Origin: Trichosporon coremiiforme
Lineage: Eukaryota; Basidiomycota; Tremellomycetes; Trichosporonales; Trichosporonaceae
Length of the DNA: 64,000 bases
Assembly (NCBI GenBank): GCA_039545355.1
Contig: BCJJ01000004.1
Span: forward strand, 1,072,801 to 1,136,800
Reading direction: 5' to 3'
Shown: positions 1 to 12,174 of the stretch, in pieces
Layout of the letters: the number at the start of each line of letters is the position of its first letter
Position numbering within the stretch: position 1 is the first letter of the stretch
Program-made: the position numbers and the translations under genes
Notes under the pieces: model-generated
What the model was told of the DNA's origin: nothing
What the model saw: only the letters and a program-made list of their open reading frames with translations
Databases searched by the model: none

Positions 1-272
1 TCGCCATCGTCCGTGACGGGGACACGATCTCTCTCAACGTCGACGAGCGTTCGATCAAACTTGATCTGTCCGACGAGGAGATTCGAAGCCGGCTCGAGGA
101 GTGGAGACAGGCGAAAGCCAAGGGACGGGGCAGGAAGGGAACGAGACCAAAGCGAGGCTATGCCCAGCTGTACCACGACAGAGTCACACAGGCAGACACT
201 GGTGCTGACTTTGACTTCCTTCGCGCCGATCCGGACGAGGAGGCGGACCACGCCGCAAGCAGTGAAGCTTAG
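1..272 (+). CDS. ILVD/EDD-family dehydratase, C-terminal end (partial)
   Basis: Only the last ~90 codons are present, open from the window edge to TAG at 270-272. The end reads GYAQLYHDRVTQADTGADF followed by DFL. This resembles the C-terminus of the sugar-acid branch of the ILVD/EDD dehydratases (L-arabinonate or galactonate dehydratase type) more than mitochondrial ILV3. Family members are Fe-S enzymes that dehydrate polyhydroxy acids to 2-keto acids. The active site and cluster ligands lie outside the window, so the substrate cannot be assigned. An acidic tail follows the conserved end. Confidence 0.7.
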   Translation, partial: AIVRDGDTISLNVDERSIKLDLSDEEIRSRLEEWRQAKAKGRGRKGTRPKRGYAQLYHDRVTQADTGADFDFLRADPDEEADHAASSEA

Positions 273-3200
273 CGCCCGTCCGTCGAGTTCGCTCGTCGCT
301 GTACTGCCGATGTCGAGACAGCTAGATATGTGGTCCATGTCATGTTCCGGGCTCAGGTCGTCGATATGCACTTCACGTCATGCACGGATGTTCAGAGATG
401 CTGATATGCGATGTCGCCGTTGCCGCTGACGTCCTGAGGTCCGGCGCCTGCCGCCGGCTCGGCGGGCGGGCGAGAGTCGGCGGGCGGTGAAGCGAGTGTG
501 GAGCGGCCGAGCGGGTTCGGAAAGGTGCGGTATGCAGCGGCGCCCGCCAGGGCTGGAAACTTCCGCACGTCGGAAATATCGCTGGAGCTGAAAGATCTAC
601 CGGCTGATACGTACGGACGTCAGAATTGAACTCTATGCTGCAGGGGCTTGGAATGCAGACGTACTTTTGCTGTCGGTAGCGTCGGTAGCGAGGTGTGGGC
701 CGCGGATTGTGACTGCCCGCTTAACGACGCCGGGAGCTCGCCGGGCGCCGCAGAGCCGCACCTCGTTGGTCGATGATTGATGACGACCCCGTCTCGAGTC
801 TTAAGTACTGCGGGCAGCTCGAGGCACCGAGGTACCGACTGAGGCACCTGGCCACCCGGACGGAGGCATGCTGTTAAGATGGCGTAGCGGGTAGCGATGG
901 CATGCCTTCTTTCAACTAACTTGAAGTGCACGTTAACGTGTTCGTGGCTCGTGGCGTTGCCGTTGTTGATCAGTCGTGAAACATGATCCACGAAAGTTAG
1001 CCACGGTTAGGTCACCAACAGCCGTGTTTACCTCGTTAGTTCGATGATCTTGGCATTGTGGAGTTCAAACGGTAGTCAATGCAGATCAGATCGAGATGCA
1101 CGAAGGAGATGCAGTCGCATGGGATCGCTCGGCAACACATGCCGCGCTTCGAGTTGCTAGTGCGCGCTCATCGCCGTCGCCAAGAGACGCTAAGACACGA
1201 CCAGCGGCTGAGTACAGTCAGCTGCGACTGCACCCCCAACACACATGCCTTCCTCGCCACCGCACTAGCGCTGGGCGGCGTTCGCGTCCGCAGCCTCCAC
1301 CTCGTTCCGAGCATCTCCTCCTTCACAACGTCCGTCCCCACAACATCTTCCAGCATTCCGGGCCGGCAAACCACCTCCTCCTTCGATTGACCTCGACCGC
1401 TGCCACCACTTTTTAGCGCAGGATGACCAGCAACATGTCCTAGTCACCGGAAATCGCTAGTCACCCGGTCAGCGCCTTCCTCGCCCACCTCCGCGCAGTC
1501 CGCCTCGTCACGAACCTGGTGATCAACGTACGACGACGAAGCTTTGGTACCGAGCACGAGGGACGTACCTGGGCCGAGAGCCGGGTTGTCCGCGGGTTCG
1601 AGGAACTCTCAAGAACGCAACTGCAGCTTCTGAAGCCTGGCCACGGGCTACTTGGCAGTGGGTTGGTGAACCAGAATTAGCCCGTCCGAGTGCGTTCCCT
1701 CGACATTCCCTCGATCCCTCAAACGTTCCCCGCACGGTCGCGGGCCACAGTCCTGGATACTCTCCTGAGTTCACTGGCCCTTCCTGAGTTAGCGACCTTC
1801 AAGCAGCTGTCGACTGGCCAGGTCCGCAAAGACCTGTCCGGGGCCGAGTACGACTCCCTGCTTGCCCGCGCGCCCCCGGTTGAGGGCGTGCGCTGCTGGG
1901 CGTGCACAAAGTGGGCACCCCCCACATGCACCAGCTGGACCAGCATGTCGGACGTGCCCCACGCTGGGCCCCGCCCGCGGCTTACATCAAGAGATGTCGC
2001 AGAAGCCCACATCGCAGACAGACGAACAGCGCGTGTTGTTTGATCGGACATAGCGCGTACTTGTCCACGAATCAGGAGGCTGCTTTTCGCCGGTCCGGCG
2101 GGTTCACAGTGGGCCAACCCCCGTGTCCAGCTGACCCTGCCCTAACGTCTTCTCCGCATTCTCCGTCCACAGCCGATGTGGAGGCGTTCGATGCTGTCAG
2201 AATTGGGTGCCTGGCGGCTTTGCCGTAGCGCGTTCGGAGCAGGCTGGCGTCGTTGGCGGACTTCTGCACGACGCTGCCGCAAACGTTCCCCTATCAGGCG
2301 GGAGAGAAACACGGACAGCGCTCAGCGTGTGTCGTGTGAGTTGACATCAGCAAGGGTCCGGAACTGACCCCAGACTCTGTCGCATCGATCACCGTCGCGA
2401 TCATGTGCAGACAGTTGAGACATTCAGGATTAGATGACTGCCTAGGTTATTGCTCGATCTCAGGTTACCACCTGACGAGACGATCTCGAACGCGCCTGTG
2501 TCTGCGGCAATGCGAAGCACGCCGTGCATCAGAAAGCATCGAAGAGGCTGTAAGGGGAAGCGGCTTACCCATCGACGTGCGCATCAGCGAAGCCGATACC
2601 CCAATTGAGGAAGCCGAAGTGGTTGTTCAACAAGCCCGCCATGTCAAACGTCTGGAACGTTTCCAGACGCGTTCTCACGCGTGGTCGGTCGGACCGGCAG
2701 CGCTAAACTGAATGCTGATCATTTCGGGCTGTTACAAACGTGATGTGTGACGTGGTACCCCCAAGGGTTGCCCGCTTCCTCGTTGAGAAGAACGTGCGGC
2801 CTCGAGGGGCACGGCACCAAGTCGATTTCCAAGGAACGGCGCTCCGGTGTACCTAGGTTTCCAACAGCTCCAGCAAAGTATGAAAGCGACGGTCCTGATA
2901 TGATATGCTTACTCGCATGCCGCGTGCCATTGCGGGGCAGCGTCCGGCGTCTTCATCGAGATCGGGCGAGCCCGACAGTCTCAAATGTCCTATCAGTAAC
3001 CAGCCATCGTCATGTGAGTATTCGTGAGGAGCCTGACGCTGGGTCCGTGCTCAGACAATGCTCTGTGGATCTTGCAAGCAGTAGTGAGAGATGCCAACGT
3101 GTATGACGCTGACAATGGGGAGTCACCTCGTTCGCGGGGCGCCGCTGAATTGTTCCCAGGCCAAAAAGATAGGGGGAGACGAGTGTTTCTCTACTGACCA

Positions 3201-4194
3201 GCTGACGAATGGATGGGCTTTGAAAGCCGCTGATATGAAATAGACTTCCACTTTCGTGTGGGGCACAACTCCGTACATCCGATGTGTGCGGCAGTCACAT
3301 CCACTGCCCTTGTCATTCATGTCTTGCTTGTCTCCATTGCGGAGATGCTCTTTCGTGCTGCAGGTGATGCGCGCTCTTTGCTTGTGCTTTGTCAGATCAT
3401 CGAGCTCACAGACAGGGGAAAGGTCTCTATTTCTGGGTCTGACGAACAGGGTTCTCCCCATTTCTGGCCGTGTAATGTTCAAGTGTCGAATTACCGGAGT
3501 ACCTCGGTAGCGGGCGGCTGAAGATGATGTGCCAGTCTGGGGGTCCAGACGCGGGGTAGTCAGGTAAGTGCAGAAGGTCATGATCCGGGCGGTGAAGAAT
3601 GCCGCTGGAGGTTGGAGAGGAAAGATGTCGCCGTAAGGTACATCGGCTCCATGTCTCCACTGGATGGAGGAGTGGGCGGTTGTGGATGTGGGCTGTGGCT
3701 CGTGTACCATGTGACGCAGCCTTGTGTGTCAGCACCTGGACAAGGGCATGCAAAGGGGCCACCGCGGCCCCGCCAATGTGATCCTGGATTCCTACCCTGA
3801 CCCTGGCATGTCGGTCCCTGAACTGTCGTCGAACGGTATGCGTCCGGCGGGACGAGAGGGACGAAGGGGGTACGGCCATAGCCGAGGGAGTACGCGCCAG
3901 GCGCCCCACCTTTACACCTCTGGTTTTCCCGTGCAGCAACCGCGCTCCTCTCTGCGTCGACAAAGTCTCTCTCTGCATCGTCCGTGGAGCTTTTCTCTGC
4001 GCCCGAAGCTTGCTCCGGGCTTTCCGAACCTCCCGCACACCTTCGGGAGCCTCCATTGATAGGAAAAGGATAAAGAGCGCGCCTCGACCTGGCAACGAAC
4101 CGAACTCTCCCCCCATACAAGACACGGGGCAAGCGCACATAGAGCTTATCTGGAGCCAATCAGCGTCTTGGTATTCTCCGACCCATCCGACCCA
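273..4194. other. Gene-free stretch
   Basis: No reading frame here resembles a protein and no chain of splice-consistent exons was found. The open frames are short or, near 3.4-4.9 kb on the minus strand, are antisense to the next gene and its leader. AGCT (part of the usual splice signals here) is not enriched, so this is not another micro-intron locus. The last few hundred bases are presumably the promoter and leader of the zinc-cluster gene. The only ordered element seen is the inverted repeat at 2649-2669. Confidence 0.6.
2649..2669. repeat. Perfect 9-bp inverted repeat with 3-bp spacer
   Basis: CGTCTGGAA at 2649-2657 is followed by CGT and then TTCCAGACG at 2661-2669, an exact dyad. It lies in gene-free DNA about 1.5 kb upstream of the zinc-cluster gene. 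It could be a dimeric factor site or chance; nothing around it decides. Confidence 0.6.
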
Positions 4195-6998
4195 ATGTCC
4201 GGCCAGTCTCTGCCTCCACTCGACCTCCTCTTCCCCTTTCCCTCGCCGAGCTCTGACTCGTTCCTCACCCTCTCCACACCCCCAGACACCGTCCTCGCGT
4301 CCCCTATCAACTGCCATCTCAGCCTCGACACTCTCGACGCCCTCGACAAGCTCGACCAGCAGGACAAGCTCTTCACCCCTCAGCCTCAGTCTACCATCAA
4401 CCCAAACTTGACTCACGCCCATCTGCCTTCCATCCACAACGACATCTACTCGTTTGAGAAGCCGCGTCCCAAGACTATTGAGACTGTGAAGCTGCAGAGC
4501 CCCGAGGTCAAGCCCGACACGAGCAAGACCACCCCGTCCCCCAGCCCTCCTAAGCGCAAGGCGAAGGAGCTCAAGGACAAGGACGCCAAGGACACCAAGG
4601 ACACCAAGGACACCAAGGACTCGAAGGACATCAAAAAGGCCGCGAAGAAGGACTCGATGGACGACAACCACCAACAGCCCCCGATACGGCCCCGCCCCAT
4701 CGCCGCGGCGGCCAACAGCAGCACTGCTCCCGCCATCGCATCCTCCTCCACCGTCCTCATCGAGCGCCGCAAGCGTGGCCGTAAACGTTACTCCTGTGCC
4801 GAGTGCCGTCGGTAAGTCCTGCCCACCCTCCCGTTCATCCTCCACCTCCACCTTTAATCGCCCATCGCCCCTCATCATCGACCATCGCTAACACTTAGGC
4901 TCAAGCTGCGATGCTCCAAGTCATGGCCATGCACGATGTGCGAGCGCCGCGGCTGCGGTGCTATCTGCCCCGACGGCGTTGTGGACCGCAAACGGTGAGC
5001 TCCACCCCTCTTCTTATCTCTGACCTATAGTGAGCGCGTCGACAAGGAAGCACGCGAGCGCGAGGCCCAAGCGGCCGCCGCCGAGAAGGCAGCCGCGGAG
5101 GACCCGAAACCCTCCCAGTCCCCCCGCGTGGCTACCAGTCCCCTTCGCAAGCTTGCGCACAGCTTCGAGAAGTGTGTCGTGGACACGACACCCGGCCAGC
5201 TGCGAATGGACGAAGACGGCCAGACGCGGTACGTCGGCTCGCTCGCTGGATCCGTGTATCTGCGCGAGGATCGGGATGCCGACCGCCGCCCGTCCCTCAA
5301 CGGTGCCAGTGACCCGGGAGCAGGCGACGTGCTTCAGGCAATGGGCACGCCGACGCTGCGCCGCGACCCCGTCGCCGATGCGCGCTCCAAGCTTCCCCCC
5401 TGGAAGGAGGGACGGAGAATGATCGAGCAGTATTGGGAGCACGTGAACTGGATCCACCAGGTCATTCCCAAAGTCACTTTCGACAAGTATCTCATCCTCG
5501 CCTATGACCCCAGCGCCCAGCCGCAGGCGGCCCAGCTCGCGTGCGTGCTGCTCGTCATGGCGCTCGGCGTCATGTTTGACCTGACGCTGCCGCCGTTCCA
5601 TCCCCGATGCCACGAGTTGTTCTTCGCGGCGCAGGATCTGCTGTCCGCTACACGCTCAGAGAAGCCGAGCGTGACGCGGATCCAGGCGCTGAGCCTGTTT
5701 GGAACGTTTGTCCTGAACGATCAAAGTGAGTCTGAGTGTTTGGGACTGAGCTGATAAGAAGCAGGCGCGGATGGCGCGGAAGCCTTCTGGCCCATCATCG
5801 GGAGCACTCTGAAGAGCGCGCTCACTGTAAGTCCCTGCCTCGACGCGATCTAGGAACCCCGCTGACAAGCCAGGTCGGTCTGCACCGCGATGGCGAAGCC
5901 TTTGGCCTGCCCGAGGACGAAGTGCAGGAACGCCGCAAGGTCTTCTGGGAGCTGATGGAGTACGACCGCGTGCAAGCCATGACGTTCGGGCGGCCCTGCG
6001 GCCTCTCAAACCGACACATGGACACCAAGATGCCGCTTCCGGACAACAGGCTCTTCTTCGACGAATCAGGGTACCACCACGCAAAGCACTGCGTCGTGCA
6101 GATGCTCGAGCGCGTAAACGACACGCAGGTCCAGCCCACCCCCGTGCCCTACGCGACGGTACTCGAGATTGACGCGGAACTGCAGGAGTTCCGCAAGTCG
6201 CTCCCCGAGTCCCTCATGTGCAGTATCGCCATTACAGACTTGCCCATGAACGCGCACCCGCAGACGGTCCTGCAGCGCCTGGGCATTAGGCTCTTCATCA
6301 GTGAGGCGAGGCTGCACCTGAACAGGGGCGCGTTCGTGCAGGCCCTGAAGGAGAACTCGACCGCTCCCAGCCGCGGAACATTCGGCGAGAGCTTCATCGC
6401 ACTTTATGAGAGTGCCCAGGAGATTGTGCAGGTCGTGAAAGCGCTGGTCCTATTCAGTCCGGCGCTGGCTGAACGCTGGTGGTTCTTCTGGTTCCACGCC
6501 TTCAGCGCTGCCGTGTGTCTCGCCGCCATATCGCTCGAAGCGCCCGCATCCGGTTTCGCGACGCCCGCGTACTCGGGCCTGTCGATCGTGTGCGACCTCT
6601 CCGCCGCTGCTAGGGACGGCAGCCGTGTCCGCGACGGTCTCAACACCCTGCTCCAACTCCGCAAGCGAGCGCAGGAGAGACTGAAGGAAGGTGTCCGCTC
6701 CCCTGGGTCTGAGGACGATGAGGTCCGCAGGCTGCTTCTGGCTGAACAGCGCGAGGCCCAGCCCAGGAGGAGAGTGACTCCGCCGGGAGCAAGGGACGCG
6801 CAGCTCCTGCAACAGCCGCAGTTTGATGCGACCATGTCCTCTGCCTCGGGGCAGGGCGAGTTGCCGCCCATGGAGGAGCCCATCGTGTCCACGGGGCCCA
6901 TCATGCCGTTGTGGCCTGATGCGGCGAGCGCTTTGGAGTATGGGCTCGCGCTGGATGCGTTGGGGCTCAATGTGTTTGACTGGGACCAGGCGGCGTAA
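4195..6998 (+). CDS. Zn2Cys6 zinc-cluster transcription factor
   Basis: Five exons: 4195-4811, 4899-4994, 5031-5725, 5765-5826 and 5874-6998, giving 864 residues with consistent phases. The start is the first ATG of the frame (an upstream TTG is not credible). The N-terminus is Ser/Pro-rich with a KDTKDTKD repeat and a basic RRKRGRKR stretch. The zinc cluster follows with Cys201, 204, 211, 217, 220 and 229, and is split by the first intron. The middle region carries the fungal-specific transcription factor signature (GLHRDGEAFGLP, RRKVFWELMEYDR, GRPCGLS). Such proteins bind CGG-type half sites in the nucleus. The regulated pathway is unknown; the neighbouring dehydratase fragment is too far away to imply a link. 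Confidence 0.9.
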
Positions 6999-7238
6999 GT
7001 CCGATCCCGCAGGGCGAGGGCGATACACAGTCACTGAATTAGTCACTTGGTCAGTCACTGGGTGCCGTAGAGGTGGAACATGGCGAATATTTAGTAAAAA
7101 AAACATGGAAAGAAGCGTCTCGGGTCATACGTAGTACATCTTGGTTGTACAGGTTTTCTTCGTCTCATGTATCTCTATCGCGTGTGCCCTCTGCCGGCGA
7201 AGCCTCGCTATCTCGCTATTCTCATCTCCTCTAATTGA

Positions 7239-9196
7239 CTAACGCCTCGGACTTGGCGACCACCCCATCCCCCCAACCTTGGACTTGAAGATGCCTCCGT
7301 CGCCCTTTCCAAACCGCATCGGAGTTCTCCCAGTCGTCCGCTGCAGCAGAGACTGCGCCGCAGGCGTGAGGTTTCCTCTCTGGCTCGGCGGACCCATACT
7401 CCCCCGCACACTCCCGCCTGAGCCACTGACTGTCCGACTCGCCGCGGCCTGGAGCGCACTCGGCGTCCGTGGCGTAGAGGGGGAGGGGGCGTACATCCTC
7501 GCCCGGTCCGAGATGGACTTGCTCGCCTTGTTGCCCAATTTGCGGCCGAGCTCGTCGCGTTTCTTGTTCTCGGGAAAACGGAAGGAGGGTCCGTCGAAGG
7601 AGTCTTCGGCAGAGGACGAAGGGTCTAGCCGTTTCGGCGTCGCGAGGAGGGAACCATATGTCATCAGCGGCATGTCCTCTGGTTCCAGGTCCGGTTCGTC
7701 GACTAGCTCGTAGGTCTTTCCTTCGTCCTCGTCGTCGTCCGAGACATTCGTGCCCGCGTCACTGGCGGCTGTACTGGTCGCGAGCGAGGTGCGCCGTCCC
7801 TTGCCCTTCACGGCCCGATCGACCCAGGTGGAAGCGTAGGATGTTGACGGCGCGCGGCCCGTGTCGTCCTCGTCGTCGTTGATGCGCGTGTTTTTGTACT
7901 GCACGCTCGGGGCTGGCGCTTTCCGAGCACCGGGGCCCGAGGCGGGTCGGGAGGGTGGAGGAGGGTATGGCGTCTTGTAGCTGTCGGGAGGGAACATGAG
8001 CCCGTTCATGGCTTTGTACGGCCATTGGGCCACGTTTCCGCCCTCGTTCTTGTCCGAGCCAAGGGCCGCCTTCTCGGCGGCTTGGAGGGATTGGCGGTTC
8101 GACTGCCCCCGGCCTCGCCCGTCTCCAGATCCAGAAGCTAGGTCGCGATGAGGCACGATGGCGCCGTCCTTGTCCGTAATCGCTGTTGGTGGGAGACCGG
8201 CCATCTCTAACGCCTTGCCGAGTGGATGTGTCGGGGGAAGGACCTTCTCGTTGAGTGAAGGCTGGGTGGACTTGACGAGCGCGCCAGCTTCTGTTCGCTT
8301 TACGAGGGCGCCGCGCTCTTCCTTACCCTCACCTTCCTCCCTCGGCGCAGTGAGAAGCTTGCGTTCCTCCCAAGCCCCCGCTTCTCCGTCCTCCCTCTCT
8401 CTGCTTCCCTGCGCGAGACCTCCGATCATCCTCCGTCCGTTGGCGTCAACGACCCAGCCACTCTGCGCCGCGTCGAGGATCGCCTTCCGCTTGACTTCTC
8501 CCTCTATCCGCCTATCCTCCTGCACACGCTCAAACTCCCACACGAGCTGGTTCCGTCTCTTCCGGTCCTGATTCTCGCTGTCCAGGATGGACGAGAACGC
8601 GGCATTGTCCTCGGAAGTGTAGTTCCGCTGAAAGGCGTCAAGAGACAGGTCGTCCCTCACCTTGCGCTCCTTCTTGCTTGGTCCCGCTTCAGGTTCGAGT
8701 TCAGCGGATCGCGCTCGTCGTCGTGAGCTCCCGCGGTCGAGCGGCGTGTCCCACCCCCGCTGGCCGAGATTGATCCTCGGTGTGGAGTCGAACTGTTGTC
8801 GCAGCTCTTCCTGAGCACGTCCCCGCTCCCGTTCCTTCCTCTCGTGGTCTGACGCCCAGGAAGAGCGACCTTCATCCTTGTCCTGCGCTATCCGGGCGAG
8901 CTGTCGGATCGAGGAAGAAAGACCTTCGGCATCATTGGAAGCAAGGGACGAGAGGTATGCGTTCGTAGCTCGCAGATGCGGCAGGTCGGGGAAGAAGTCA
9001 CGGCCGATGATCCGAGAAAGCGTTTCCGTATATTCGTCTTCCTATTTGTTAGCTACAGGTCTCTAGTGGCGAGCTAGAATTGGAGACATACATCAAGAAC
9101 CTGTTGCTGATAGAGCGAGCGCTGGCCCGAGGACGCCGACGGTCCCTCGATCAGACGTGGCGGGGGGCCAGGGCGTGGTCGCAAGTCGTCGGGCAT
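7239..9196 (-). CDS. ESS2: ESS2/DGCR14-family splicing factor
   Basis: Two exons, complement(7239-9041) and (9092-9196), 635 residues. The start ATG at 9194-9196 opens MPDDLRPRPGPPPR. Family hallmarks are visible in order: YTETLSRIIGRDFFPDL, TPRINLGQRGWDTP, YTSEDNAAFSSIL, and a C-terminal GKGDGGIFKSKVGGMGWSP. ESS2 (Bis1, DGCR14) is a nuclear protein of late spliceosomes. The middle is longer and more charged than in many relatives. It is convergent with the zinc-cluster gene (241 bp apart) and divergent from the amidotransferase. The intron is a typical short one (9042-9091). Confidence 0.88.
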
Positions 9197-9418
9197 TTCG
9201 TTGTGCACCGGTACTGTCGATACAGGGCGATCACTCTCTTGTGGGCGAAGTTGTTGTTACTGCGATGGCAGCACGCAGTACTGCTGTGATCGTCGGTTCG
9301 ACATTTGGGTGGCAACGGGCTGGACCACCGTGGGAAACCGCTCGAACCCGGTGGGCGGTGTGTGTCGGTGACTCAACGTCAGCTCCTTCGGTCACTTTGT
9401 CAACAACCATCACGGACC
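9197..9418. promoter_or_regulatory. Divergent promoter, ESS2 / amidotransferase
   Basis: The 222 bp between two divergent start codons must hold both promoters. No TATA box or recognisable factor site was seen. Confidence 0.5.
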
Positions 9419-10577
9419 ATGACGAAGCGCACCGTCCGTCTCGCGCTGCTCCTGTGCGACACTCCGGTAAGCTGACAACATTTCTGACCAGCTAACATCC
9501 AGCTGCCATCTGTGCAGGCAGACTATGGCACTTGTGAGTTACCCGACGAGCTATCGTCCGTGATCGACAAGACCTGACGACAGACGAGGACATTTACCGC
9601 GACTGGCTCCTGAAGGCGCAGGCTGCGAGCTCCGACGATAAGATCAAGAATGCAGAACTTGTTCTTGACGCCTACAACGTTGTCGACAAGAAGGAATATC
9701 CGCCAGCTGGGCGGCTCGACCCGGGTCACCCCGAGGCGTATGACGCCATCATGATGACTGGCTCGAGTGAGTATCGCACCGGGGGAAAGGGAAATGCGAA
9801 GAGCTCTCTGAGGTCTCTGTCCTAGGAGAGGTGGTTTTACTGGAAGTCGTCTCGGAACACTTCCAGCCTCCCCAATAGCTTCCAAAGTGCCGTTGAGCTA
9901 ACACTCCAGAGCACACCTCGTTCGACCCGCAAAGCAGCTTCGCGCCTGGGCTGATCGAGTTCATCCGTGACATCGCGACACACCACCAGCACATTCCTAT
10001 CCTTGCTGTCTGCTTTGGGCACCAGATCGCTGCGCTCGCGCTCGGTGGCGAGTGCGTCAAAGGATCAAACGGATGGGAGATCGGCGTCTACAGCAACAAC
10101 TTCACCAAGGAGGGAAGGTACTGGTGGAGCGACTACGTCGAGGAGGACGGCGCGGACAAGATCTACGTTGAGCAGATGGTGAGTTGCAACTGTGACTGTG
10201 GATCACTAGAGCTTTGAGGTGATGTTTGTGCCATAAGCTAACGTCAGCACAAGGACCACGTTCCTTCTGTTCCGCCCGGATGCCAGCTGCTGCTTACCTC
10301 GGAGCGGTACCCGGTGCACTCGTTCGTCAAGCTGCACCCCGCGAGCACGCCCGAGAAGCCGCTCGCGCAGGTGCTCACGATCCAGGGACACCCCGAGTTC
10401 ACACCGGGCATCGTCCAGCGCATGGTAACAGCACGGGCGGAGCAGGGCATCTTTGACGGTCCGACGACGGCCGAGGCCAACCGCCGCCTTGGAGGCAAGG
10501 ACGGGCACGGCGCCGAGGGCTACGGCCGCCTCGGCTGGGCCATGTGGAAGGTCATGCTGCAGGAGCTACCGAAGTAA
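9419..10577 (+). CDS. Class I glutamine amidotransferase-like protein
   Basis: Five exons: 9419-9466, 9503-9533, 9584-9766, 9910-10178 and 10248-10577, giving 286 residues. The catalytic Cys lies in ILAVCFGHQ and the His-Glu pair in IQGHPEF, so the class I triad is complete. A single-domain protein with DYGTYEDIYRDWL near the N-terminus resembles the yeast YLR126C group rather than the GMP synthase or anthranilate synthase subunits. The substrate is unknown; the family hydrolyses gamma-glutamyl bonds. The second exon is only 31 nt. UBA3 starts 35 bp beyond the stop. Confidence 0.88.
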
Positions 10578-10612
10578 GCCCGGCAGCAAGTTGTAGGGCT
10601 CGAGCTGATGCA

Positions 10613-12174
10613 ATGCGTAGAAGTGCAGCGTCCCAGAATGCAAGTGCCGCGAACAGCAACAGCAAGCCTGTCAACAATGCCAACAGTATCAGCAACAGCG
10701 CGAACGGCCCCGCCGCGACCTCTTCGTACATCGCCGACCCGACGCGTTACGCGGCCATCGACAAGCTGCTCGACAACGAGGGCCCGTTCACGGCCGAGTT
10801 CCAGGGCGCCGATGCCGCAAAGGACTTCCTCCGCAACCAGTGCAAGGTGCTCGTGATCGGTGCTGGAGGACTTGGCTGCGAGATTCTCCAGAATCTAGCT
10901 CTGAGTGAGTTATCGAGTTAACGTCGCAGCTAATGTCCAGCCGGCTTTGGTGACATCCACGTCATCGACATGGACACGATCGACATCTCGAATCTGAACC
11001 GCCAGTTCCTGTTCCGCGAGAGCGACGTTGGCAAGAGCAAGGCGCTCGTCGCGGCGGACTTTGTCACGCGCCGCGTGCCCGGGATCAAGGTGACAGCGCA
11101 CCACAACAAAATCCAGGACAAGCCACTGTCGTTTTACAAGGGGTTCAACATTATCATTGCTGGCCTCGACTCGATCTCGGCCCGCCGGTGGATCAATGCG
11201 ACACTCGTCAACATGGTCGACGAGGAGGACCCCGAGAGCCTGAAGCCGCTCATCGACGGAGGCACTGAGGGCTTCAAGGGCCAAGCGCGCGTCATCCTCC
11301 CGACGATCACGTCGTGCTACGAGTGCTCCGTGAGCTATGGCAAAGACTTGCCAGCTGACATCAGATTGACATGCTGACACCGCCCACGGCGTTTCCCATT
11401 TGTACGATCGCGAACACGCCGCGTTTGCCCGAGCACTGCATCGAGTGGGCCAGCGTGCTCGAATGGCCGCGCGTCTTCAAGGGTGAGTTGCTGCGCTCAG
11501 TGATTGAACTAACGTCCAGACAAGAAGCTCGACACGGACGACCCGGACCACATCGAGTGGCTTTTCCAGAAGGCGTCTGCGCGTGCCGCCGAGTTCGCGA
11601 TCGAGGGTGTGACCTGGCAGCTCACGCAGGGTGTTGTGAAGAACATTATCCCTGCGATCGCGAGCACGAATGCGATCATTGCTGCATCATGCTGCAACGA
11701 GGCTTTCAAGGTTGCGACATCCACTGCGCCATACCTGAATAACTACATGATGGTGAGCTTTCTTGTGCGCGTGGCTAACGACAGTATGTCGGCAACGACA
11801 GCCTGTACACTTTCACTTTCGAGCATGAGAAGCGCCCCGACTGCCCCGTATGCGGCGGTGAGAGCGTCACGGCCGAGGTTGGGAAGGACTGGACGCTCGA
11901 GAAGCTCGTTGCGTGGATCGAGGACAGGCAGGAGTTGTACGTGCAGCTAGCACAGCACGAACGACAGCTGACACATCGCAGCCAGATCAAGCGCCCCTCG
12001 CTCGCGTACTCGGACGGACGCCCTCTGTTCTTCCAGGCTCCGCCGCCGCTGTTCGAGCAGACCAAGGGCAATCTCGAGAAGCTCGTCTCAGACCTCATCC
12101 CCGAGGGTGAGGACATTGTCGTGACGGACCCTGGACTTCCGTTCAACCTGTCAGTGACTGTCAAGTATGTGTGA
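10613..12174 (+). CDS. UBA3: NEDD8-activating enzyme E1 catalytic subunit
   Basis: Six exons: 10613-10904, 10941-11329, 11365-11482, 11520-11752, 11785-11936 and 11982-12174, giving 458 residues. The nucleotide-binding motif is [12 protein letters not shown], followed by [18 protein letters not shown]. The catalytic Cys lies in [15 protein letters not shown], and Cys pairs CYEC and CPVC fit the structural zinc. The C-terminal part fits the ubiquitin-fold domain that recruits the E2 Ubc12. With Ula1/APPBP1 it adenylates Rub1/NEDD8 for cullin modification. The first ~35 residues are Ser/Asn-rich low complexity. The ATG sits 35 bp after the stop of the amidotransferase gene. Confidence 0.93.

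Noticed and set aside
1585..1610. GGTTCGAGG resembling a tRNA B box, and another at 8690-8700
   Set aside because: No matching T stem, A box or acceptor stem around either one; no tRNA could be folded by eye.
3123..3710. 195-codon minus-strand open frame
   Set aside because: Unusual amino-acid order, no splice continuation and no family resemblance; probably chance in noncoding DNA.
3427..4878. Long minus-strand open frame (483 codons)
   Set aside because: It is antisense to the zinc-cluster gene exon and leader, has low-complexity Leu/Val/Gly runs mirroring the plus-strand repeats, and no family motif.
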